13,133 nucleotides of DNA from Erysipelotrichaceae bacterium (GTDB taxonomy: Bacteria > Bacillota_I > Bacilli_A > Erysipelotrichales > Erysipelotrichaceae): contig JABUSI010000320.1 of NCBI GenBank assembly GCA_021442745.1, positions 1-13,133 of the forward strand, in the 5' to 3' direction. The notes below the pieces were generated by a model. It saw nothing but the letters and a program-made list of their open reading frames with translations, did no database searches and was not told the DNA's origin. Shown here piece after piece: positions 6,128-12,946 of this stretch (position 1 is the stretch's first letter; every line of letters begins with the position of its first letter). The translations under genes and the position numbers were made by a program.

Positions 6128-6883
6128 ATGGCTATTCAAAGTAAAGAAGTTTTAAACGAAAAAGGACAGCAGTATCATATCTGCTGTAAAAAAGGAGAAG
6201 TCGGAAAGTACGTACTGTTGCCGGGAGATCCGTTTCGGACGGATAAAATTGCGCAGTATTTCGATAATCCTAAATTAGTGGCTCACAACCGGGAACACAA
6301 AACATGGACCGGTTATCTGAACGGGGAAATGGTATCCGTTACCTCTACCGGTATGGGTGGTCCTTCGGCAGCGATTGCGGTGGAAGAACTCATTCACTGC
6401 GGTGCGGAAGTATTCATCCGGGTAGGAACCTGCGGTCGGATTTGTCCGGAAAGCTATGATGAAAAATGGGACGGCTGTATCGTAACCGGTGCTATCCGGG
6501 ACGAAGGAACGACCGTTCATTACATTCCGATTGAATATCCGGCTATTGCGGATAACGATATTGTGAATGCACTGGAAGCGGCAACCAAAAAGTTAGGGTA
6601 TCCGTTTGCGAAAGGCATTGCCCAGTCCAAGGATTCCTTCTACGGACAGCACGATCCGGATTCTCATCCGGATGCGGCAAGATTGCATGCACGTTGGGAA
6701 GCATGGGAAAAGGCCGGTGTCATGGCCAGTGAAATGGAATGTTCCACGGTCTTTGTGGTATCACAGATCCGCGGTTGCAAGGCCGGTGCGATTATGGCAT
6801 ACGGTTCGATGAACGATCACACCATCGAAATTGCCTGTGAAGCCATCAAAATGCTGATTGAACAAGATAAAGAAGGAAAATAG
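6128..6883 (+). CDS. udp: Uridine phosphorylase-like nucleoside phosphorylase
   Basis: This 251-residue NP-I family enzyme would split a nucleoside with phosphate into base and ribose-1-phosphate in the cytoplasm. Phosphate and ribose residues of E. coli Udp are recognisable: GDPFR (33-37), Arg55 in NREH, STGMGGPSAAIAVEEL (73-88), Arg98 in FIRVGTCG, and EME (202-204) for the ribose hydroxyls. In the base-binding loop FYGQHDPD (171-178) the Gln matches E. coli Gln166, but the Arg168 equivalent is Asp176. As I recall, Firmicute Udp proteins often have GQHEP here, so base specificity should not be read from E. coli. AGGAGA at 6117-6122 precedes the ATG. It lies 28 bases after the ATPase and 1 base before the TenA-like gene. 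Confidence 0.85.
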   Translation: MAIQSKEVLNEKGQQYHICCKKGEVGKYVLLPGDPFRTDKIAQYFDNPKLVAHNREHKTWTGYLNGEMVSVTSTGMGGPSAAIAVEELIHCGAEVFIRVGTCGRICPESYDEKWDGCIVTGAIRDEGTTVHYIPIEYPAIADNDIVNALEAATKKLGYPFAKGIAQSKDSFYGQHDPDSHPDAARLHARWEAWEKAGVMASEMECSTVFVVSQIRGCKAGAIMAYGSMNDHTIEIACEAIKMLIEQDKEGK

Positions 6884-6884
6884 A

Positions 6885-7601
6885 ATGAATTTCTATCAGG
6901 AAAAATGTGAGCCGGTTTTACGGAAAGCCGCGAAGATGATTGAAGAAACACCTCATATGCAGGATATTGTCAAAGGGGTTGTCCCTGAAGAAAAAATGCA
7001 GTTTCAGATCAAGCAGAATTACAATTATCTGATGGATTACTGCCGTTGCTGGGCTGTGGGCTTTTCCAAGTGCAAGTCTTACGAAGAAATGATGATGTTT
7101 TATCCGATTGTCAAAAGTACGATGGAATCCACGATTATGACCAACCGGACGTATTGGGCAGAGCAGTTGCATATGAGTACGGAAGAAATGGACAGTATCA
7201 TTGAAGCACCGGGGAAACGTTCCTATACGGCATTCCAGTTAATGTGTGCGGAACAGGGAGATCTGGCTGAAACGATGATGGCACTGTTTCCATGCAACAT
7301 CATGTACCGGTATTTCGGAGAAGATCTTTTGGGGCAATGCAAACTTCCGACGGATAATATGTTTTATCAGTGGCTGTATTTTTATACCACGGAGGAATAT
7401 GTTGCGAAATGTGAGAATGAAATTGCGATTGTGAATACGTTATGCGCAAACAAGACCGAGAAGGAACAGGCAAAACTGCTGGAAATTCTGGCGACAAGCT
7501 GCAACTATGAAATCCTGCAGTGGCAGCATCTCTATTACGAAATGGAAACCTGGCCGCTGGATGACATTTTCCCTGCGAAATTCACGACCTGTAAGGATTG
7601 A
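6885..7601 (+). CDS. TenA-family protein (thiaminase II / aminopyrimidine hydrolase-like)
   Basis: TenA enzymes hydrolyse aminopyrimidines in thiamin salvage or cleave thiamin. This 238-residue all-helical protein matches the family in length and in its main residues: Tyr48 (Tyr47 in B. subtilis TenA), nucleophilic Cys137 in LFPCNIMY (Cys135), Tyr141 (Tyr139) and Glu209 in NYEILQW (Glu205), ending with the usual ETWPL. One substrate-binding residue differs: KQNYNYL has Asn45 where TenA has Asp44, which contacts the aminopyrimidine. The catalytic chemistry is thus likely kept while the substrate may differ. The ATG at 6885 has GAAGG at 6872-6876. A TTG further upstream overlaps the phosphorylase gene. 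No thiamin gene is nearby, and the context is nucleoside cleavage. Confidence 0.82.
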   Translation: MNFYQEKCEPVLRKAAKMIEETPHMQDIVKGVVPEEKMQFQIKQNYNYLMDYCRCWAVGFSKCKSYEEMMMFYPIVKSTMESTIMTNRTYWAEQLHMSTEEMDSIIEAPGKRSYTAFQLMCAEQGDLAETMMALFPCNIMYRYFGEDLLGQCKLPTDNMFYQWLYFYTTEEYVAKCENEIAIVNTLCANKTEKEQAKLLEILATSCNYEILQWQHLYYEMETWPLDDIFPAKFTTCKD

Positions 7602-7604
7602 TAT

Positions 7605-8549
7605 ATGGATAAAAGAAAAATAATCATTGATACCGATTGCGGGTCCGATGATGCGATGGCGATGGCGATGGCATTGAACGATCCGGATTATGAAATACTG
7701 ATGTTTACGACCGTTGCCGGAAACGTCAGCCGGAAGCAGGCAACGGCGAATACGCTGACAACCATCAAGGTAGCGGGCTCCTGTTGTCCGCCGGTGTATG
7801 AAGGATGCAGTGAAATGCTGCTTCGTAACTGGGTCGGTGCAGCGGAAACCCATGGCAATGACGGTATGGGGGATATTGGTTTAGTAGACTATGCCTTACA
7901 GCCGGCAAAAGGGCATGCGGTTTTGAAAATGCTGGAAGCCATTGAACAGAATGAACCGAAAACCATTGATATCATTGCGTTGGGACCATTGACGAATCTG
8001 GCGCTGGCAATCCGCCTGGCTCCGGAAACGATGAAAAACGTCCGCCGGCTGGTAGTCATGGGTACGGCCGGACTGGGTGTCGGCAACGTATCGCCGGTAG
8101 CGGAGTTTAATATCTGGCAGGATGCGGAAGCAGCGAAAATCGTTACGGATTTCGGCTTTGACGAACTGGTTTATGTCGGCTGGGATGCGTGTCTGGATGA
8201 AGCGATGCTGAATGAACAGGAAATCGAAGAAATCCGCAGTTCCGGAGAACTGGGTCGGTATTGTATCGATTCGAACCGGGTTCTGATGGAAATGAACCGT
8301 GACCGTTTCGGTGTTCCGTGTCTGGATATGGCGGATCCGGCAGCGATGGCGGCGGCTTTGTATCCGGAATGCATCGAAGCGTGTGATAAATATTATTGTC
8401 AGGTGGATGTTTCAGGCGGACCGAGTTACGGCGGGGTTCTGGTCGATTATTATCATTTCTCCGGGCAGAAGGAAAATGCCTGGATCTGTTCGAAACTGAA
8501 CCCGCAGAAGTATAAAGAATACATATTCAGAACATTACACGTACGATAG
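7605..8549 (+). CDS. Nucleoside hydrolase (IunH/RihA-type fold)
   Basis: This calcium-dependent hydrolase family splits the N-glycosidic bond of ribonucleosides with water. The 314-residue protein has the calcium/ribose signature IDTDCGSDDAMA (8-19), VAGNV (37-41), HGNDGMG (83-89), ALGPLTNLALA (125-135) and EFNIWQDAEAA (167-177). The late motif that in Crithidia IU-NH reads His241-Asp242 reads MADPAAMA here. The metal-binding Asp244 is kept but the His, the proposed acid for the leaving base, is Ala243. It may use another acid or a base that leaves easily. Ribosome binding site AAGGA at 7594-7598 lies inside the end of the TenA-like gene. It shares the operon with a phosphorylase, so two different routes to cleave a nucleoside are encoded together. 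Confidence 0.9.
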   Translation: MDKRKIIIDTDCGSDDAMAMAMALNDPDYEILMFTTVAGNVSRKQATANTLTTIKVAGSCCPPVYEGCSEMLLRNWVGAAETHGNDGMGDIGLVDYALQPAKGHAVLKMLEAIEQNEPKTIDIIALGPLTNLALAIRLAPETMKNVRRLVVMGTAGLGVGNVSPVAEFNIWQDAEAAKIVTDFGFDELVYVGWDACLDEAMLNEQEIEEIRSSGELGRYCIDSNRVLMEMNRDRFGVPCLDMADPAAMAAALYPECIEACDKYYCQVDVSGGPSYGGVLVDYYHFSGQKENAWICSKLNPQKYKEYIFRTLHVR

Positions 8550-8561
8550 AAAGGAAAACGT

Positions 8562-9809
8562 ATGAAACAATTGAAAGTGAACCTGATCAAAGGACCGGCT
8601 GAATGCAACGATCCGCATATTCCGGCATTTTCCGAAGAATATCTGGAGAATATTTCCAGGGAAATCGGTTTTGACGTTGTGAACTGTCCGGTGGAAGAAG
8701 TGGCAGAACAAGGACTTTCCGTCTATTTTGTAGGTAGCGGCGGAGCCGAAATGAGTTTTCAGGCAACGTATCAGAAGTTAAAGGAACCATACATTTTAAT
8801 TGCCCATCAGTACTACAATTCCTTTGCGGCAGCGATGGAAATCATGGGATTCTTACAGGAACATAACCTGAGAGGGGAAATCGTCTGGGGTGATTTCAAG
8901 GAAATTGCGGAAAATCTGAAAATCAAAATGGCGGTTGCGGAAACGAAAAAGAAGTTGAGTCACAGTCGTCTGGGTTGTTTCGGTGCACCGGGCGGATTGA
9001 TTGCTTCCGATGTGGATTTTGAAACGTTTAAGCGGAAAACGGGATGTGAAATCGTACTGTATCCGCTGGATGAACTGGTGGAAGAGTGCAAAAAGGGCGG
9101 ATATCCGGAAAACAAGTGGACAAAACAGCTGAAAGAACGCGGTTATGTGAATGACAGAGCCAGCGACGCGAAGAAACTGTACGTCGGCAAGCGGTTTACG
9201 GAAGAAATGGATAAGGCACTGAATATTTACGGTGCATTAAAGAGATTGATTGAGAAATACCATCTGGATGGTGTGACGGTACGGTGCTTTGACTTGCTGG
9301 GCTTGTTGCATACTACCGGTTGTATGGCTCTGGCCATTCTGAATGCGGAAGGTATTCCGGCAGCCTGTGAAGGCGATCAGAAGACATTGGTCAGCATGTA
9401 TGTACTGGCAACGCTGACGGGACAGTCTTCCTTTATGGTGAATCCGTCGGGATTGGACCCGCGTAACAATGAAATCATTTTCTCTCATTGTACGTTGCCG
9501 ATGGATATGCCGGATTCCTATGAACTGGCTACACACTTTGAAAGCGGCATCGGTATTGCGCTGACGTCCGATTTCAAACCGCAGGAAATGACGATTTTCA
9601 AGACCAACGGTGACTTGTCCAAGTATTATGCGGGAAAAGCACAGCTGGTGGAATCCATGCATCGTAATGACCTGTGTCGTTCCCAGATGAAGTTACGGTT
9701 GCTGGAAGGTACGGATTATTATCTGAAAAACCCGATCAGCAATCATCATCTGATTGTCAGGGGGGACCAGACAAAACTGATCAAAGCGTTCTTTGATTCA
9801 TTCCAATAA
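8562..9809 (+). CDS. L-fucose/L-arabinose isomerase-like protein
   Basis: This 415-residue protein has the two-part architecture of the L-fucose/L-arabinose isomerase superfamily: N-terminal Rossmann-like domains, then a C-terminal metal-binding domain. Visible motifs are LLHTTGCMALAILN (248-261), a CEGD box (269-272) with the Glu and Asp expected to bind Mn2+, NPSGLDPRNN (294-303), FSHCTLP (307-313) with a possible metal-binding His309, and NPISNHHLIVRGD (390-402). Such enzymes interconvert aldoses and ketoses, so a role on the pentose released by the upstream hydrolase or phosphorylase is plausible. It is well diverged from true FucI and AraA (FucI is about 590 residues), so the reaction is not certain. 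AAAGGA precedes the ATG. It is the last gene of the operon, followed at once by a terminator. Confidence 0.72.
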   Translation: MKQLKVNLIKGPAECNDPHIPAFSEEYLENISREIGFDVVNCPVEEVAEQGLSVYFVGSGGAEMSFQATYQKLKEPYILIAHQYYNSFAAAMEIMGFLQEHNLRGEIVWGDFKEIAENLKIKMAVAETKKKLSHSRLGCFGAPGGLIASDVDFETFKRKTGCEIVLYPLDELVEECKKGGYPENKWTKQLKERGYVNDRASDAKKLYVGKRFTEEMDKALNIYGALKRLIEKYHLDGVTVRCFDLLGLLHTTGCMALAILNAEGIPAACEGDQKTLVSMYVLATLTGQSSFMVNPSGLDPRNNEIIFSHCTLPMDMPDSYELATHFESGIGIALTSDFKPQEMTIFKTNGDLSKYYAGKAQLVESMHRNDLCRSQMKLRLLEGTDYYLKNPISNHHLIVRGDQTKLIKAFFDSFQ

Positions 9810-9815
9810 AACACG

Positions 9816-9839
9816 AAAGGGACATCACTGTCCCTTTTT
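9816..9839 (+). terminator. Intrinsic terminator of the ECF/nucleoside operon
   Basis: AAAGGGACA (9816-9824), a TCAC loop and TGTCCCTTT (9829-9837) form a perfect 9-bp stem followed by TT, seven bases after the isomerase stop codon. The right arm overlaps the last codons of the convergent LuxR-type gene. On the minus strand the T run after the stem is short, so it mainly serves the plus strand. Confidence 0.88.
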
Positions 9840-11156
9840 CTGTGTCTGTGCCAGTTCAAACAATTCCCTTCGGCTGTGTATGTTGAGTCTTGTGTATAAC
9901 TGGTTCCGGTAACCTTTCATGGTACCGAGCGTAATGTGCATGATGTCGGCGATTTCCTGTCCGCTGTATCCTTGCAGAATCAACCCTGCAAGGGCTTGCT
10001 GCTGCGGCGGAAGATCGGCAAACGGTTTCGGTTGTTCGGGCTGTTCTTCCGGTTTCCGGTTATGTTTTGTCCAGTGAAGGTATAAATCGGATTCAAAGGA
10101 CAGATACAGGATAATCATAATGACGGAAAGACAGGCGTTGACGGATTGCATCGAGGTGTCGGCCGTAAAGAAATGGACGGCAGTGGCGATGACTTTGGAG
10201 AAGAAGGTCGCGGTGCAGGCTGTCAGAATCGTGCATTTTGACGGGTATCGCTGAAACATGAGGGTAATCAGAATCACGGTATATGTATTCAGGATAAATC
10301 CGGTACTTAATAAGAAGGCGGAAAGATATTCCAGCCAGAGGATTCCGGAACCGGTGATGGCAAGAATCAGCCCGATGGCAGAGAGTGCCAGATACAGTTT
10401 GGCAATGTGTAAAAACCGGATGGTTTTCCGGTGAACCAGAATGTACATTCCGGCCACGATACATCCTGTTAAGCAGATGATCCGGTGTGTTGCGGAAATA
10501 AAAATATAGGGTGTTGCGACGGTCGTAAAGCCGCTGATGATAAAAATAAAGGAACAGACAATGGTCAGAAGTGTTCCCGGCATACATTCCGTGTTTTCCT
10601 GAAACGATACGTTGGAAACGTTATGCGGAAAATGTATGACGGAAATGATGGTGAAGACAAACGCCAGAATGGTGTGAATCAGGGAGTACGGGACCGTACA
10701 GTAGTTTAATAAAAATGCCAGAATGTAAACGGTGACGGACGTACAGATGGTGAGTTGAATCTGCGAAGAAACCGGAAAGTATACAATCAGAGCGAAGGCG
10801 ACCAACGCAAATCCCAGATAACATAACGTCGCCTGCAGATAACTCAGAAATCCTCCCGGTATTACGTAGCTTAAGAGGTTGCAGGCAAGCAGAATCACAA
10901 TCTGAAAGCGAAGAATCTTAAGAAACTGCTCATGATAAAACACCAGTATCAGCGCAAACAGCAGCAAGGCGCTTAAACGGGACAGCCACATCTGAATCAT
11001 GGTGACGTCGGATAACATGGTGTAGAATTCGGAATTGTAGTAAAGAACCGAACAGATCTGCCAGACAAGATAAAACACAACGAGGATTTTTCCTCTGAGT
11101 GACGGTTGTTTGCGGTTTTGTTCATTGATGCGAATGATTTCATCAAACGTATTCAT
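9825..11156 (-). CDS. Membrane-embedded LuxR-type transcriptional regulator
   Basis: The 443-residue protein has about ten to twelve hydrophobic segments between residues 23 and 355, then a Pro/Glu-rich linker (367-378, KPEEQPEQPKP). It ends in a LuxR-type helix-turn-helix at about 380-436, including LILQGYSGQEIADIMHITLGT and the recognition-helix region MKGYRNQLYTRLNIHSRREL. Most LuxR-family proteins are soluble, so here a transporter-like membrane bundle probably acts as the sensor and tethers the DNA-binding domain to the membrane. The start at 11156 is chosen over a longer frame because GGAGGG lies just upstream on the minus strand and the longer part overlaps the divergent promoter. It sits convergent to the nucleoside operon and divergent from the alcohol dehydrogenase operon, either of which it may control. 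Confidence 0.85.
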   Translation of the reverse strand: MNTFDEIIRINEQNRKQPSLRGKILVVFYLVWQICSVLYYNSEFYTMLSDVTMIQMWLSRLSALLLFALILVFYHEQFLKILRFQIVILLACNLLSYVIPGGFLSYLQATLCYLGFALVAFALIVYFPVSSQIQLTICTSVTVYILAFLLNYCTVPYSLIHTILAFVFTIISVIHFPHNVSNVSFQENTECMPGTLLTIVCSFIFIISGFTTVATPYIFISATHRIICLTGCIVAGMYILVHRKTIRFLHIAKLYLALSAIGLILAITGSGILWLEYLSAFLLSTGFILNTYTVILITLMFQRYPSKCTILTACTATFFSKVIATAVHFFTADTSMQSVNACLSVIMIILYLSFESDLYLHWTKHNRKPEEQPEQPKPFADLPPQQQALAGLILQGYSGQEIADIMHITLGTMKGYRNQLYTRLNIHSRRELFELAQTQKKGQ

Positions 11157-11174
11157 GACATCCCTCCTACCCAC

Positions 11175-11203
11175 AATGTACCATGAAAGCACAAAGGGCG
11201 CAA
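11175..11203 (-). promoter_or_regulatory. Probable promoter of the LuxR-type regulator
   Basis: Read on the minus strand, TTGCGC (-35, 11198-11203), a 17-base spacer and TACATT (-10, 11175-11180), preceded by TGG as an extended -10. The transcript would start near 11168, leaving a leader of only about 12 bases that is mostly the ribosome binding site. Confidence 0.45.
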
Positions 11204-11213
11204 GCAAGTTCCA

Positions 11214-11242
11214 TTGAAGGGGAGTTCTTTTTCCGATATAAT
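11214..11242 (+). promoter_or_regulatory. Promoter of the small membrane protein/alcohol dehydrogenase operon
   Basis: TTGAAG (11214-11219), a 17-base spacer and a perfect TATAAT (11237-11242) form a near-consensus sigma-A promoter. It is followed by the ribosome binding site AGAGAGGTG and the ATG at 11266. It lies back to back with the LuxR-type gene promoter, with only ten bases between the two -35 boxes. Confidence 0.8.
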
Positions 11243-11265
11243 ACTGTAGAGAGGTGTTTTGAAAA

Positions 11266-11526
11266 ATGAACGAATATATCGGAATGATACTGTTCGGTGC
11301 CGTTATAGCGGGAATCCTGGGATTTTTGTTCTGGCTGGAACGGATGCTTTCCAGACAGGAAAACAAAATGATGGGATGGATTCTGCCGGGTTTACTGATG
11401 ATTTTTCTTTTGGTAACGGGAATCGGAAGTATTCCTGAGGGGGATTATTTTCCCGTATATTTCTTTGGAATTCCGATGATGATTTTATGGGCAATCTATT
11501 ATTTTACAAGACATAGGAAAGGATAA
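11266..11526 (+). CDS. Small membrane protein, three predicted helices
   Basis: This 86-residue protein is unrecognised. Hydrophobic segments lie at about residues 6-23, 38-54 and 63-80, with a basic connection RMLSRQENK (26-34) and a basic end TRHRKG, so the first loop and the C-terminus are likely cytoplasmic. It has a clear promoter and a GAGGTG ribosome binding site. Its stop codon is 5 bases from the start of the alcohol dehydrogenase, whose ribosome binding site lies in its last codons, so the two are probably coupled. No enzymatic motif is seen. Confidence 0.7.
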   Translation: MNEYIGMILFGAVIAGILGFLFWLERMLSRQENKMMGWILPGLLMIFLLVTGIGSIPEGDYFPVYFFGIPMMILWAIYYFTRHRKG

Positions 11527-11531
11527 TACAT

Positions 11532-12701
11532 ATGATAGGATTTACGTATTCTTCCCCGACGCATATCGTGTTCGGGACAAACACGGTATCACAGGTCGGA
11601 ACACTGATGAAACCGTACGCAAAGAAAGTATTGCTGCATTACGGCGGCGGTTCCGTAAAACGAAACGGTGTGTACGATACTGTGGTGACTTCCTTGAAGG
11701 AAGCCGGTATTGCTATTGTGGAACTGGGCGGTGTGGTACCGAATCCGCGGTATTCGATGGTGGAAACCGGTATCGAATTGTGTAAGAAGGAACAGCCGGA
11801 TGCGATTCTGGCGGTCGGTGGCGGAAGTGTTATCGATTCTGCCAAAGCGATTGCCGGCGGGTATTATCTGGAAGGGGAAGACCTGTGGGAAGATTATTTC
11901 GTCGCACATCGTAAGGTTACGAAAGCGTTACCGCTGGGGGTTGTACTGACAATCCCGGCTGCCGGTTCGGAAACCAACAGCGGTACGGTCATTACCAATG
12001 ACGTGACGCATTATAAAATGAGTATGGGTGCGAATTGTCTGATTCCGAAGTTTGCGATCATCGACCCGTCGATTCACGTATCCTTGTCAAAGTATCAGAC
12101 GGCTTGCGGTTGTGCGGATATTATCGCACATCTGTTGGAACGGTATTTTACCAATACGAAGCGGGTGGATTATACGGACCGCTTGCTGGAAGCGAGCCTT
12201 CAGACGGTTATTTATAACCTGCCGCGTGTTCTGGAAAACCCGAATGACGTGGATGGCAGAGCGGAACTTGCCTGGTGCGGTACGCTGGCACACAACGGAT
12301 TGTTAGGAAAAGGCAGGGAAGAAGACTGGGCGAGCCATGGCTTGCAGCACGAACTGGGAGCCATCTATGATATCAACCACGGGGAAGGATTGGCTGTGAT
12401 GTTTCCGGCATGGATGAAATACGTATGGAAACAGGACCCGAAGCGGTTTGTGCAATATGCAACGCGCGTATGGGGTGTACAGATGGCAGAACATGATGAA
12501 GAAGCAATCGTAATGGAAGGCATTTACCGTACGGAACAGTTCTTCAAACGGTGCGGATTGCGTACCCGGTTATCCGAAATGGACATTGACGATACGAAGT
12601 TTGAAGAAATGGCCGAAAAGTTTGTGTTCTGCGGTAAGACCGGTAAGTTTGTAAAACTGACAAAGGAAGATGCGGTGGAAATCTACCGGCTGGCACAATA
12701 A
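11532..12701 (+). CDS. Iron-containing alcohol dehydrogenase, YqhD/BdhA type
   Basis: This 389-residue group III alcohol dehydrogenase belongs to the NAD(P)H-dependent butanol/aldehyde reductase branch. The cofactor-binding motifs are GGGS at 38-41 (the loop that contacts the NADP 2'-phosphate in YqhD) and VGGGSVIDSAKAIA (95-108). The metal ligands known in E. coli YqhD (Asp194, His198, His267, His281) are found with a constant shift of two: Asp196, His200, His269 and His283 in INHGEGLA. The likely role is reduction of short or reactive aldehydes to alcohols, either fermentative or for detoxification; the native substrate cannot be told. AGGAAAGGA precedes the ATG. The stop codon shares one base with the DUF1653 start. 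Confidence 0.95.
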   Translation: MIGFTYSSPTHIVFGTNTVSQVGTLMKPYAKKVLLHYGGGSVKRNGVYDTVVTSLKEAGIAIVELGGVVPNPRYSMVETGIELCKKEQPDAILAVGGGSVIDSAKAIAGGYYLEGEDLWEDYFVAHRKVTKALPLGVVLTIPAAGSETNSGTVITNDVTHYKMSMGANCLIPKFAIIDPSIHVSLSKYQTACGCADIIAHLLERYFTNTKRVDYTDRLLEASLQTVIYNLPRVLENPNDVDGRAELAWCGTLAHNGLLGKGREEDWASHGLQHELGAIYDINHGEGLAVMFPAWMKYVWKQDPKRFVQYATRVWGVQMAEHDEEAIVMEGIYRTEQFFKRCGLRTRLSEMDIDDTKFEEMAEKFVFCGKTGKFVKLTKEDAVEIYRLAQ

Positions 12702-12910
12702 TGATAAAACCGGGGATTTACCGTCATTTCAAGGGCAGTCTGTATCGGGTAATCGGTGTGGCGAAGCATTCCGAAACCGAAGAAGAACTTGTCGTCTATC
12801 AGGCAATGTATGGAGAATACGGTTTATGGGTTCGTCCGGTATCCATGTTTGAAGAAGTGATTGACAAAGACGGGTATCACGGACCAAGATTTGTGAAAAC
12901 TGAGGAATAA
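12701..12910 (+). CDS. DUF1653 family protein
   Basis: This 69-residue protein has the usual layout of the DUF1653 family: an N-terminal GIYRHFKGSLYRVIGVAKHSET block (5-26), LVVYQAMYGEYGLWVRPVSMF (30-50), and a short tail with EEV, GPRF and an acidic end. This is probably a small all-beta cytoplasmic domain of unknown function. It begins with TAATG, sharing a base with the alcohol dehydrogenase stop, so translation is coupled. It is the last gene before the terminator. Confidence 0.88.
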   Translation: MIKPGIYRHFKGSLYRVIGVAKHSETEEELVVYQAMYGEYGLWVRPVSMFEEVIDKDGYHGPRFVKTEE

Positions 12911-12912
12911 GA

Positions 12913-12946
12913 AAAGAAGAGTTCGTTTTTATTCGGACTCTTCTTT
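12913..12946. terminator. Bidirectional terminator between convergent genes
   Basis: A 13-bp stem pairs 12913-12925 (AAAGAAGAGTTCG) with 12934-12946 (CGGACTCTTCTTT), with one G-T wobble and an 8-base loop TTTTTATT. The stop codon of the minus-strand gene (12929-12931) lies in the loop. The T runs on both sides are interrupted, so efficiency is uncertain. Confidence 0.65.

Noticed and set aside
6638..6663. Loss of the E. coli Udp Arg168 equivalent (Asp176) as a sign of new base specificity
   Set aside because: As I recall, Firmicute uridine phosphorylases commonly have GQHEP at this loop, so it is probably ordinary for the clade.
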